Source: an uncultured Metabacillus sp.
Lineage (GTDB): Bacteria > Bacillota > Bacilli > Bacillales > Bacillaceae
Assembly: GCF_947503125.1 (NCBI RefSeq)
Contig: NZ_CANNCR010000006.1
Coordinates: forward strand, 112,516 to 176,515
DNA length: 64,000 nucleotides
Reading direction: 5' to 3'
Shown: positions 44,302 through 52,762 of the stretch, piece after piece
Layout: the number at the start of each line of letters is the position of its first letter
How positions within the stretch are numbered: position 1 is the first letter of the stretch
Notes under the pieces: model-generated
Told to the model about the DNA's origin: nothing
Databases searched by the model: none
Seen by the model: only the letters and a program-made list of their open reading frames with translations
Program-made: the position numbers and the translations under genes

Positions 44302-45780
44302 ATGGGAAAAGGAAAGGTATATTTAGTTGGTGCTGGTCCAGGGGATCGTGAGCTAATTACCCTAAAGGGAATCAAGGCCATTAAACAAGCGGATGTAATC
44401 CTGTACGATCGTTTAGTGAACCCAAATCTCCTTGAATATGCACCAACAAATTGTGAACTTATTTATTGCGGCAAGCTTCCTAATCGCCACTTTATGAGGC
44501 AGGATGAAATCAATAATACACTAATTGAAAAAGCGTTGGCCGGCTATACAGTTGTCAGACTGAAGGGCGGAGATCCTAGTGTTTTTGGCAGAGTTGGTGA
44601 AGAAGCTGAGGCTCTTGCGGATAAACAAATACCCTATGAAATTGTACCTGGGATCACCTCAGGTATTGCTGCTCCTCTTTATGCAGGTATTCCTGTTACA
44701 CATCGAGATTTCGCAGGATCATTTGCGATGGTCACGGCACACGATAAGTCAAAGAACGGTAAGCCTGATATCGATTGGGAAGGACTTGCAAGAGGTGTCA
44801 AAACGATTGCCTTTTATATGGGAGTATCCAACTTAGAGCATATTTGTGACAACCTAATTCGTCACGGAAAAGCGGCGGATACACCGGTCATCGTGATTCG
44901 CTGGGGGACATGGAGCAGGCAGAAAAGTGTCGTAGGTACGCTTTCTACCATTGTGGAAAAGGTCAGGGAGGAAAACATTGAAAACCCGGCGATTACCTTA
45001 GTCGGTGATATTGTAGCAACAAGAGAAAAAGGCAAATGGTTTGAGAAAAAACCGTTATTTGGACAGCAAATCCTTTATGTTAGTGGAAGTGCTGAAGAGG
45101 AAAGCATGGCAAATGGGTTTGCTGATCAAGGTGCTGATGTCATTGAATTTCCTAAGTGGAAAATCGATGAAGGAACCTTGGAGATCACGATTAGAAAAAA
45201 GCTGGTAACCTATAAACGAATGCTGTTCACTACTACAGAGGCAGTGACCCATTTTTTCAGCCTTTTAAGGAAGTACAGAATCGACATTCGTCAACTACAC
45301 GCAAAACTGTTTGTTAAACAGCCATCATCCATTGCTCTGCTGGAAAACTTCGGACTATTCGCAAGCTTTGTAGAAGAGATGGATCATGACGGAAGCTTAT
45401 TGATCATTGGTGCAAACGAAAATAGTGAACAAAGGTGGAAGCTTGAGAAATATGGTGAACATGATTATGCAGGTGTGTATCAAACGTCAATTGATGAGAA
45501 GTATGAAGCCATCATTCGAAGGTCAATTGAGGATGCGTCGATTACATCGATTGTTTTTCCAACAAGCGATGCAGTTCATACATTTATGAAGCAAGCGGCA
45601 CTATATGGTATTTCGAATCAGTCAATTGATCCAACAATCAATATCACTTGTTTAAGTAAACCGGCATGGCTGGCGGCTGCAAATAATGGGCTTAATCCTG
45701 GAATCTATAGTAGCCATAACGATCGACCTTTTGAGGAAGCGTTAGAAAAAAAGACTGATTTAGTCGTAACAAATGGATAA
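44302..45780 (+). CDS. nasF: Uroporphyrinogen-III C-methyltransferase / HemD-like fusion NasF
   Basis: A 492-residue bifunctional-type protein for siroheme synthesis. Residues 1 to about 245 form the SAM-dependent methyltransferase (VYLVGAGPGDRELITLKG, VRLKGGDPSVFGR, EIVPGITSG), which makes precorrin-2. The remainder resembles uroporphyrinogen-III synthase but is divergent. Supplies siroheme for NasD. A GGGAGGAAG site precedes the ATG. Confidence 0.93.
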   Translation: MGKGKVYLVGAGPGDRELITLKGIKAIKQADVILYDRLVNPNLLEYAPTNCELIYCGKLPNRHFMRQDEINNTLIEKALAGYTVVRLKGGDPSVFGRVGEEAEALADKQIPYEIVPGITSGIAAPLYAGIPVTHRDFAGSFAMVTAHDKSKNGKPDIDWEGLARGVKTIAFYMGVSNLEHICDNLIRHGKAADTPVIVIRWGTWSRQKSVVGTLSTIVEKVREENIENPAITLVGDIVATREKGKWFEKKPLFGQQILYVSGSAEEESMANGFADQGADVIEFPKWKIDEGTLEITIRKKLVTYKRMLFTTTEAVTHFFSLLRKYRIDIRQLHAKLFVKQPSSIALLENFGLFASFVEEMDHDGSLLIIGANENSEQRWKLEKYGEHDYAGVYQTSIDEKYEAIIRRSIEDASITSIVFPTSDAVHTFMKQAALYGISNQSIDPTINITCLSKPAWLAAANNGLNPGIYSSHNDRPFEEALEKKTDLVVTNG

Positions 45781-45785
45781 AGAAT

Positions 45786-45848
45786 AAGGCTGTAATCAAT
45801 AGATGCTCGTCAATGAAAAGGGTAAATCTTATTGATTCAGCCTTTTTG
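45786..45848 (+). terminator. Terminator of nasDEF
   Basis: AAGGCTG-AATCAATA pairs with TATTGATT-CAGCCTT (15 bp with one bulged T) and is followed by TTTTTG. A long stem that closes the nitrate locus. Confidence 0.85.
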
Positions 45849-45939
45849 CTGGTAGAATTTCCTAACTGTTACCAGACAAATTAAAAGAATCACTTTTAAT
45901 AATGGCCATAATGAATGTCATCATCCATTGTACATATTG

Positions 45940-46089
45940 TTAATATTCGATATCCTCATAATCCTTTGGCTGGGGTACTGGTTGCTCGGGCAAGTTAATG
46001 TTGTACTCAGAGAGTGCTTCGGATTTTCTTTGGTAAATCTTCCCTTTGTGGGAATTCACAGATTGTTTAGTTTGATTTGGCTTGTTCAT
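45940..46089 (-). CDS. Small hydrophilic protein, 49 aa, unknown function
   Basis: The minus-strand frame begins MNKPNQTKQSVNSHKGKIYQ and ends in PQPKDYEDIEY, preceded by an AAGGAGTT site at good spacing. The protein is basic at the start, proline-rich and acidic at the end, with no membrane segment and probably little fixed structure. It lies alone between the nas terminator and the Rieske oxidoreductase. I do not recognise a family; the ribosome-binding site and composition support it as real. Confidence 0.6.
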   Translation of the reverse strand: MNKPNQTKQSVNSHKGKIYQRKSEALSEYNINLPEQPVPQPKDYEDIEY

Positions 46090-46190
46090 GTTGAATCAAC
46101 TCCTTATTAACAATGTTGGTTTTAGTTTATCCAGATTAGGGATTAACATGATAAGTGAGGAGTCTATTTTCATTGTTAAAAATAAACAAC

Positions 46191-46218
46191 AAGAGAGACA
46201 GTTCCAGATGTCCCTCTT
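46191..46218 (-). terminator. Terminator of the Rieske oxidoreductase gene
   Basis: AAGAGAGACA and TGTCCCTCTT form a 10-bp stem with one mismatch; the minus-strand tail is TTGTTGTTTATTTTT. Confidence 0.65.
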
Positions 46219-46233
46219 TTATTTGTAACGTAT

Positions 46234-47775
46234 TTAATTCAAATCAACTTTTTTCAATGGTTTCTTAGCAGGTCCTTCAATGACATCACCTTGTAAAGAA
46301 AATCTTGAGCCGTGGCATGGGCAGTCCCAAGTACGGTCACCGCTGTTCCATTCAACCTCACAGCCCATATGGGTACAGGTTGTGTCAACTAAGTTGATAT
46401 TTCCATCTGCGTCTTTATAACAGCCGGCACGTTTGCCGTTTACGACCACGACAGATCCTTCATCATTTCCTATATCTTCAATCCGTTTGTCTGCTATATC
46501 AATTTTCCCTTCGATTAAATGACCGGCTACATCTAAATTCTGCATAAGGAATTTTTTGATGCTCGGATCGGCATAAAAACGGGAAGGATCATATAAATCT
46601 TTGTACGGATTTTCCCTTTCTAATACAAGATCGGTAAGTAATTTGGCAGCAGCCGTTGAATTTGACATTCCCCATTTTCGGTAGCCTGTTGCAACGAGGA
46701 TATTTGGCTTATTGGAGGTAATGGCTCCAACATACGGCACTTTATCAAGGGTATAAAGATCTTGTGCAGACCAGCGATATTTGATTTCCTCAATACCTAA
46801 TACAGACTCCCCGAATTCTTCAAGGGCTTTATAGTGCTTATGTGTTGATGTCCCTTGGCCTGTTTTATGACCATCACCACTAATTAATACAAGCTTTTTC
46901 CCGTCCATTGGCGTATATCGTAAGGAACGGGCAGGTGAATCCGCGCTATAGTATATGCCTCCGGGGAAATCGTGCTTCGTTAATACACCTAATACATAGG
47001 AGCGTTCAGCATGTAGTTTCGTAAAATAAAATCCTTTCCCATCAAAAAATGGGAAATGTGAGCAGGAGATCGCATACTTGCAAGTAATACGGCGGCCTTC
47101 ACGGGTAATAATCATTGGCTTTGGCGTATTTTCATCAATATTAATCGCTGTTGTTTGCTCATAGATTTCCCCGCCAGCGTTTGTGATTTCATTTACAAGG
47201 CCTGTTAAATATTTTAACGGGTGGAATTGCCCTTGGTTTTTCATGACCAGAACACCCTTACTATCAATTGGTAATGGAATGTCCTTTTTAAATTCACTTG
47301 GGATGCCGAGCCTTTGATATGCATTGTATTCCTTCGTAATTTTACGCTCATACTCATCACTTACCGCATACATATAGGCGTCCTCTTCTGTTAAATCACA
47401 GTCAATTTTCAACTCTTGAATCGTTTGACGAACAAATTGCAGCGCATCTTCATTCGCGTCATAATATTGCTTTGCTCTTTCTTCACCCATATGCTGAATA
47501 AGTTCATCATAGATCAGTCCATGCTGGGCAGTGACCTTTGCCGTTGTATGCCCCGTTGTACCGTTAAGCACCTGGCTGGCTTCGATAACAGCAACCTTAA
47601 ATCCTTGCTTCGTTAATAAATAGGCGGTAGTAATACCTGTTATTCCGCCCCCTACAATAGCAACATCTACCTCAGTATCAATTTTTAGAGGGGGAAAGCT
47701 AGGAAGCGTTGCTGACTTTCTCCAAAATGGTTCTACGTCATATGGCATTTTTCCCTGAGGAAATTCATTGGTCAT
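46234..47775 (-). CDS. FAD-dependent oxidoreductase with C-terminal Rieske domain (YhfW-like)
   Basis: A 513-residue protein. The N-terminal DAO-type FAD domain begins with VAIVGGGITGITTAYLL. The last 80 residues form a Rieske [2Fe-2S] domain with both ligand boxes (CTHMGC and CPCHGS). It resembles B. subtilis YhfW; the substrate is unknown. The ATG at 47775 follows AAGGAGGG; the longer frame upstream starts within the leader. Divergent from the envelope-stress operon. Confidence 0.88.
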   Translation of the reverse strand: MTNEFPQGKMPYDVEPFWRKSATLPSFPPLKIDTEVDVAIVGGGITGITTAYLLTKQGFKVAVIEASQVLNGTTGHTTAKVTAQHGLIYDELIQHMGEERAKQYYDANEDALQFVRQTIQELKIDCDLTEEDAYMYAVSDEYERKITKEYNAYQRLGIPSEFKKDIPLPIDSKGVLVMKNQGQFHPLKYLTGLVNEITNAGGEIYEQTTAINIDENTPKPMIITREGRRITCKYAISCSHFPFFDGKGFYFTKLHAERSYVLGVLTKHDFPGGIYYSADSPARSLRYTPMDGKKLVLISGDGHKTGQGTSTHKHYKALEEFGESVLGIEEIKYRWSAQDLYTLDKVPYVGAITSNKPNILVATGYRKWGMSNSTAAAKLLTDLVLERENPYKDLYDPSRFYADPSIKKFLMQNLDVAGHLIEGKIDIADKRIEDIGNDEGSVVVVNGKRAGCYKDADGNINLVDTTCTHMGCEVEWNSGDRTWDCPCHGSRFSLQGDVIEGPAKKPLKKVDLN

Positions 47776-47895
47776 ATCAAGACCCTCCTTTAAAGCAATC
47801 ACTTTATACATCTAATTTTCACCAAATTCACCTAAAAAAAACCTAAATGCTAAAAAGGTCTGGTTGAAAAAGGAAATTCCACATATATGAAGCAC

Positions 47896-47963
47896 TACGT
47901 CTCAAGGCTTAGATGAAAATAAAGCCTGCGCTCGTTATAGGGATAATGAAAAGTAGATAAGAT
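47896..47963 (+). promoter_or_regulatory. Candidate LiaR box and promoter of the envelope-stress operon
   Basis: TACGTCTCAAGGCTTAGAT at 47896-47914 resembles, as I recall it, the LiaR-binding region of the B. subtilis liaI promoter (TACGnCTCnnGnCTTAnAT). A TAAGAT -10 element lies at 47958-47963, at nearly the same distance as there. The comparison is from memory. Confidence 0.5.
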
Positions 47964-48006
47964 AGAGACATAGAAACGAACACATTGTTGAAAGGAGGAA
48001 AAAGAC

Positions 48007-48357
48007 ATGAAGAAATTTGGTTACTTACTTTTAGGCGGGGTGGCAGTGATTGTGTTGCTGTCAAATCTTGCCCCAATGATTGCTTTAGCGATTAGCCTTA
48101 TAATTATGTACTTTGCATACAAAGGCTTTATTAAAACAAACTCAACCTTCAATAAAGTTGTATTAGCGATCATTGGCGTTATTGCATTGTTCGCATCTGC
48201 TTCAAATCTGCCAGCTATTTTAGGATTTGTTGCCGTGTATGTTTTATATGTGGTCTATAAAAACTGGAAAAAACCAGCGAAAGCAAAACTTGTCGAAGAT
48301 GATGATCCATTCACGAATTTTGAAAAAGAGTGGAATGAATTAAAAGGGAATTACTAA
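48007..48357 (+). CDS. lmo0954-like small membrane protein
   Basis: A 116-residue protein with four short membrane segments and a charged C-terminus (DDDPFTNFEKEWNELKG). This family is encoded beside PspA/LiaH genes in Listeria and Bacillus and takes the place held by liaI in B. subtilis; it may anchor the PspA-like protein at the membrane. Strong GAAAGGAGG site. First gene of the stress operon. Confidence 0.75.
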   Translation: MKKFGYLLLGGVAVIVLLSNLAPMIALAISLIIMYFAYKGFIKTNSTFNKVVLAIIGVIALFASASNLPAILGFVAVYVLYVVYKNWKKPAKAKLVEDDDPFTNFEKEWNELKGNY

Positions 48358-48439
48358 TTCACTTAGTAACCAATTGGCGGGTTTGCCAATTTGGCAAGGA
48401 AATAAAGAGTTCAATATCAACATTAAAGGAGAGAATATA

Positions 48440-49090
48440 ATGGCTAATCTATTTACAAGAATAAAAGATACGATTGCAGCTGATTTACATGAAGCTTTGG
48501 ACCAAAAGGAACAAAAAAATCCAATTTCAGTACTTAATCATTATTTAAGACAATGTGAGAATGAAACGGAAAAGGTTCGTCAACTGGTAGAGCGTCAATA
48601 TTTATTAAAAGAAGAGTTTCGCCGTGAGTATAAGGAGGCTGTGAATTTAGCTGAAAAGCGTAAATATCAAGCTGAAATTGCTTCGAAAGCAGGGGAAACA
48701 GAGCTTTATGAATTTGCTGTTAAAGAGCAAACATATTATGAGGAGCGAATCGCACGCTTAAAAGAGTCAGGCGAGCAAACAAATCGCCAGCTTGAAGAGT
48801 TAGAACAAAAGTATGCTGAAATGAAGCATAAGCTAAAGGATATGCATCTTAAGAGAATGGAGCTAATGGGCAGAGAAAATATCGCCCGCGCGCACCATCG
48901 CATGAATAAAGTGGTTGAGAACAATAGCTATTCGACAAAGGCATTCTCCAGATTTGAAGAAATGGAAAGCTATCTTGATCGCTTAGAGCATCAAGTGAAT
49001 TCTGCCTATCACCGCAATACGATTGATGCCCGCATTGCCCAGCTTGAAAAGCAGCTAGAAAATGAGCAAACCGCTTCTATTTCATCATAA
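48440..49090 (+). CDS. liaH: PspA/LiaH-family membrane stress protein
   Basis: A 216-residue almost wholly helical coiled-coil protein of the PspA/IM30 family, starting MANLFTRIKDTIAADLHEAL. PspA-like proteins assemble at damaged membranes and maintain integrity under cell-wall antibiotic stress. The ATG at 48440 follows AAAGGAGA; an upstream in-frame ATG has no site. A terminator at 49106-49133 separates it from liaF. Confidence 0.92.
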   Translation: MANLFTRIKDTIAADLHEALDQKEQKNPISVLNHYLRQCENETEKVRQLVERQYLLKEEFRREYKEAVNLAEKRKYQAEIASKAGETELYEFAVKEQTYYEERIARLKESGEQTNRQLEELEQKYAEMKHKLKDMHLKRMELMGRENIARAHHRMNKVVENNSYSTKAFSRFEEMESYLDRLEHQVNSAYHRNTIDARIAQLEKQLENEQTASISS

Positions 49091-49105
49091 AAAATATGGT
49101 ATCCT

Positions 49106-49133
49106 AATAAGGCGTAGGTTTCTGCGCCTTATT
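49106..49133 (+). terminator. Terminator after the PspA/LiaH gene
   Basis: AATAAGGCG and CGCCTTATT form a perfect 9-bp stem, extended by weak pairs, with a 10-base loop. The tail is only moderately T-rich. Confidence 0.7.
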
Positions 49134-49140
49134 TAAAGTT

Positions 49141-49293
49141 TAAAGTATAACTTTTTGTACTTAGTTTTAGTGTCTAGCTCCAGGCGCCATCGGCTCTTGG
49201 GTCTAGTCAAATAGGAATTGAAGGTAAAGAACACCTTCTATTCCAATTCGCCTTATGCTTGTCGCCGAATGCTAAGCGCCTTGCGCATTTCTT
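49141..49293 (+). repeat. Dispersed repeat copy D (long form)
   Basis: Begins TAAAGTATAACTTTTTGTAC, then TTAGTTTTAGTGTCTAGCTC, and ends GCGCCTTGCGCATTTCTTA. Inside is a hairpin: 49214-49225 pairs with 49233-49244, with loop AAAGAAC and a single T-T mismatch. The same hairpin with compensating changes is in copy F. Confidence 0.88.
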
Positions 49294-49316
49294 AACCATT
49301 ATAGGAGGTTTCATAA

Positions 49317-49391
49317 TTGAAGAGAAATTTCTTTCTTTCTATTATGAAGCGTCTTATTTGCATATGGCTTACCAAGCTGCTAACGCTTTAG
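49317..49391 (+). CDS. Possible 24-aa leader peptide upstream of liaF
   Basis: A TTG eight bases after a perfect AGGAGG opens a frame encoding MKRNFFLSIMKRLICIWLTK and LLTL before a stop, 25 bases before liaF. The peptide is basic and hydrophobic. It may couple translation to liaF or be a membrane microprotein, or be chance. Nothing else supports it. Confidence 0.35.
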   Translation: MKRNFFLSIMKRLICIWLTKLLTL

Positions 49392-49416
49392 TTTTAATGG
49401 AAGGAGGAGACATCTT

Positions 49417-50157
49417 ATGTTGAAAAATATGAAATCAGATTATGTAAACTGGATTCTTTTAATTGGAATTCTCCTTCTTCTGTTAGAGGTTTCGTTTTTT
49501 AATGGCGGTCTAATTATTACATTTGTTTTATCGATTGGCTGTATTTATTTAGGGAAGAAGTGGAAGCCGCGAATGATGGGCAAGATCTTCTTTTGGATCG
49601 GTTGGATCTGGCTCATTGTAACGGTGTTAAATATGATCACCTTTCGTTACTTTCTCTGTGTTGTTCTTCTGTATCTTATCGTTCAATTTTTCCAATCGCA
49701 GAAGCAGCCTAAGCAAATTAAGCCGATCATTGTAGATGATGGGTCTGAATCTGAAACAAGGTCTGACCGTTTTATAAAGCGACAAAAGATATTTGATAAT
49801 AAATTCTTTGGCAGTCAAAAATCACCGGAACATGTATATGAATGGGATGATGTCAATATTCAGGTTGGAGTAGGGAATACAGTTATCGATTTAAGTGATA
49901 CCGTATTACCGAATAGCGAGGCGATTATTTCCATTAGAAGCTTGATTGGAAATGTGCAAATTCTCGTTCCTTATGAGGTTGGCGTTCATGTTAACCATTC
50001 TATTTTGGCTGGAACTGTAACGATATTACAAGATCAAGAGGAAAGAGTCATTAATGAGCTAATGGTTTATGAAACAGCTGAATATGAACAAGCCGAACAG
50101 AAAGTAAAGCTTATCACCTCGATGATTACAGGGAAGCTTGAGGTGAAGCGGGTATGA
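49417..50157 (+). CDS. liaF: Cell-envelope stress inhibitor LiaF
   Basis: A 246-residue membrane protein with four N-terminal helices and a soluble C-terminal LiaF-type domain (WDDVNIQVGVGNTVIDLSDT). LiaF keeps the LiaS kinase off in the absence of envelope stress. Strong GGAAGGAGG site. Its stop overlaps the liaS start by four bases. Confidence 0.93.
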   Translation: MLKNMKSDYVNWILLIGILLLLLEVSFFNGGLIITFVLSIGCIYLGKKWKPRMMGKIFFWIGWIWLIVTVLNMITFRYFLCVVLLYLIVQFFQSQKQPKQIKPIIVDDGSESETRSDRFIKRQKIFDNKFFGSQKSPEHVYEWDDVNIQVGVGNTVIDLSDTVLPNSEAIISIRSLIGNVQILVPYEVGVHVNHSILAGTVTILQDQEERVINELMVYETAEYEQAEQKVKLITSMITGKLEVKRV

Positions 50158-51200
50158 CCATCATGCAGCGGCAAATTCTTATTGGTGCGATTTTTTCGCT
50201 TGTCCTATTCCTTCTCCTTTCGGTGTTGTTCTTTATTGCTTATCCTTTGGAAAGCTGGAGTTCACTTTGGGTGAGGACGGTCATGGATTTACCCTTTATT
50301 TACATTGTTCCTAGTTTAAGCATTTTACTAGGCGTTTGTTACGGAGGATTTTCGGGATACCTTTGGAAAAAGCAGTTTCATATGGTTGAAACCGCTGTAA
50401 GAGAAGTGGAAAAGGGCCGTCCGGTTCCAGATGAACCGCAGGCGGCCATTCCTGAGATCCACGAAATTTGGGTTAAAATTGACAGCATTCAAAAGCATAT
50501 GCTAGAGCAAACAAAGCTATCGCAAAAGCTGGCAAATGAGAAAGCGGAGGATCAAGAAAAAAGAATCCAGGAGATGATTTCACAGGAAAGAAATCGCTTA
50601 GCGCGCGAGCTTCATGACTCAGTCAGTCAGCAGCTTTTTGCAGCCTCGATGATGATGTCGGCGATTACGGAGTCAAGACCATTATCAGACGACAGGGAGA
50701 CAAAGCAGCTGAAATTAATTGAAGAAACCATTCACCAATCACAGCTTGAAATGAGGGCATTGCTTTTGCATTTGCGACCAGCTGCATTAAACGGGAAATC
50801 TCTTCAAGAAGGAGTTCAAGAGCTTTTGGTAGAATTAATGCAAAAGGTTTCAATGAATATTAAATGGAAGGTGGAGCCGATTCCTCTTGATAAAGGGGTT
50901 GAGGATCATTTATTTCGGATTCTTCAGGAATCTGTATCAAACACCCTGCGCCATGCAAAAGCAACAAGTCTTGATGTCCTATTAATCAAGCGCGATGATT
51001 TTGTGATTATGCGTGTTTCTGACAATGGTGTGGGCTTTGAAGTGGAGGAAGAAAAAACTGGTTCCTACGGATTGCAAAATATGCATGAAAGGGCGGTTGA
51101 AATTGGCGGCACGTTGAAGATTGTGAGCTTAAAGAATAAGGGAACCCGTCTTGAGGTAAAGGTTCCTGTACTTTTAAGTAAGGATGATGAACATGATTAA
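50154..51200 (+). CDS. liaS: Sensor histidine kinase LiaS
   Basis: A 348-residue NarL-type sensor kinase with two membrane helices (about 7-30 and 43-67) around a very short extracellular loop, a HAMP-like linker, a HisKA_3 domain with the phosphorylated His154 (RELHDSVSQQLF) and an ATPase domain (SDNGVGFE). Intramembrane-type sensing with LiaF. Translationally coupled to liaF and overlapping liaR. Confidence 0.95.
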   Translation: MTIMQRQILIGAIFSLVLFLLLSVLFFIAYPLESWSSLWVRTVMDLPFIYIVPSLSILLGVCYGGFSGYLWKKQFHMVETAVREVEKGRPVPDEPQAAIPEIHEIWVKIDSIQKHMLEQTKLSQKLANEKAEDQEKRIQEMISQERNRLARELHDSVSQQLFAASMMMSAITESRPLSDDRETKQLKLIEETIHQSQLEMRALLLHLRPAALNGKSLQEGVQELLVELMQKVSMNIKWKVEPIPLDKGVEDHLFRILQESVSNTLRHAKATSLDVLLIKRDDFVIMRVSDNGVGFEVEEEKTGSYGLQNMHERAVEIGGTLKIVSLKNKGTRLEVKVPVLLSKDDEHD

Positions 51201-51825
51201 AGTCGTTTTTGTAGATGACCATGAAATGGTGCGTATTGGGGTTTCTGCCTATTTATCTGCTCAGCCGGACATCGAGGTCATTGGAGAAGCGGATAATGGC
51301 AAAAAGGGTGTGGAGCTTTGCCTGGATCTTCGCCCAGACGTTATATTAATGGATTTAGTGATGAAGGAAATGGACGGAATTGAAGCAACAAGGCAAATCA
51401 TTGAAGCATGGCCTGATGCGAAAATCATTATTGTCACAAGCTTTTTAGATGATGAGAAAGTATATCCGGCACTAGAGGCAGGTGCAACGAGTTACTTATT
51501 AAAAACATCAAAGGCAAGCGAAATAGCAGGGGCAATTCGTGCTACCTATCATGGACAATCGATTCTAGAGCCGGAGGTAACCGGTAAAATGATGATGAAA
51601 ATGCGGCAAAAGGATGTAACCCACCCTCATGAACAATTAACAGCAAGGGAAATGGAAATTTTAATGTTGATGGCAGAGGGCAAAACAAATCAAGAAATAG
51701 CTGATGAATTGTTTATTGCTTTAAAAACAGCAAAAACACATGTTAGTAACATCTTGAGCAAGCTTGAGGTTCAGGACCGAACTCAAGCAGTTATTTACGC
51801 ATTCAAACATTCACTTGTAAAATAA
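51193..51825 (+). CDS. liaR: Response regulator LiaR
   Basis: A 210-residue NarL-family regulator: receiver domain with phosphorylated Asp54 (VILMDLVMK) and a LuxR-type helix-turn-helix (LTAREMEILMLMAEGKTNQE). It should activate the operon at 48007, probably through the box at 47896-47914. The start at 51193 (MIKVVFVDDHE) is preferred to the ATG at 51184. Confidence 0.95.
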   Translation: MIKVVFVDDHEMVRIGVSAYLSAQPDIEVIGEADNGKKGVELCLDLRPDVILMDLVMKEMDGIEATRQIIEAWPDAKIIIVTSFLDDEKVYPALEAGATSYLLKTSKASEIAGAIRATYHGQSILEPEVTGKMMMKMRQKDVTHPHEQLTAREMEILMLMAEGKTNQEIADELFIALKTAKTHVSNILSKLEVQDRTQAVIYAFKHSLVK

Positions 51826-51853
51826 ACAATACGTTTTGGGAGAGAGACAATAC

Positions 51854-52690
51854 ATGCATCGAAACCGTGATTTATATCAATTTTTAGTAGAGAATTCTTG
51901 GCAAATGTCAGAAGACTGGTATCAAAAGGTTGATGATCAAGACCCTGAATCCATTTATTCCAGTCATGATCCTAAAATTATTCAAACCTTAAAGGAACAA
52001 AATCAGGATTACTTTCTTCACCTGCATACGCTTTTTATTGAAGAAGAATCCCATTTTTTCAGTGAATTTAAAAAATGGTCCGAAGAGCTTGCCAGAGACC
52101 AAAAGCATTTAACGACACCTGTCCATTATGTTGTCAGAGAATTTAATAATACGAAGGATGTTTATCTATCCTATATTAAAAAATTCTATCAAGAAAATAC
52201 GGATAAAATTAGCGTGGATCAATTGCTTCATTGGATTGAAATTGTCGGAAGAGTCGTGAATTTATCGATATACATATACATTGATGAAGCGCATAAAAAC
52301 ACAATAAAACAGCTGGAAGCACAAAAACAAATGATCAATGAATTAAGCTCGCCGATTATTTCCCTCGAAAATAACACGGCCTTATTACCTTTAATAGGCG
52401 ATATTGATACAGCGAGGGCGAAATTAATTTTAGAGAATACGTTAACCCAATGTGCTGAGAGAAGAATCGAGCAGCTTTGTATCGATTTATCAGGTGTTGC
52501 CATTATTGATACGATGGTAGCCCATGAAATTTTCCATTTAATTAGTGCATTAAAGCTTCTTGGTGTAAAATCTATTTTATCTGGCATAAGACCGGAGATT
52601 GCGCAAACAGCGATCCAGCTTGGATTGGATTTTGAAGATATAACAACAACATCATCCCTTGCCCGTGCTTTGGAAAGGATAAATGCGTAG
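51854..52690 (+). CDS. RsbR-type STAS-domain stress regulator
   Basis: A 278-residue protein with a non-heme-globin-like N-terminal domain and a C-terminal STAS domain (LCIDLSGVAIIDTMVAHEIF), the arrangement of RsbR paralogues that form stressosomes and feed into sigma-B activation. The threonine phosphorylation positions of RsbR appear kept (DTMVAHE and the SGIRPEIAQT region). It follows liaR by 28 bases and may be co-transcribed with it. The ATG at 51854 is placed after GGGAGAG; a TTG at 51836 is the alternative. Confidence 0.85.
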   Translation: MHRNRDLYQFLVENSWQMSEDWYQKVDDQDPESIYSSHDPKIIQTLKEQNQDYFLHLHTLFIEEESHFFSEFKKWSEELARDQKHLTTPVHYVVREFNNTKDVYLSYIKKFYQENTDKISVDQLLHWIEIVGRVVNLSIYIYIDEAHKNTIKQLEAQKQMINELSSPIISLENNTALLPLIGDIDTARAKLILENTLTQCAERRIEQLCIDLSGVAIIDTMVAHEIFHLISALKLLGVKSILSGIRPEIAQTAIQLGLDFEDITTTSSLARALERINA

Positions 52691-52712
52691 GGGTTTATAA
52701 TACAGAAAAGCA

Positions 52713-52747
52713 AAACGCTTGGAGATTATTAGTATCCAAGCGTTTCT
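52713..52747 (+). terminator. Bidirectional terminator after the RsbR-type gene
   Basis: AAACGCTTGGA and TCCAAGCGTTT form a perfect 11-bp stem with an 11-base loop, followed by a short T-run. It lies between convergent genes. Confidence 0.85.
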
Positions 52748-52762
52748 TGTGTTTAGAAAAAC

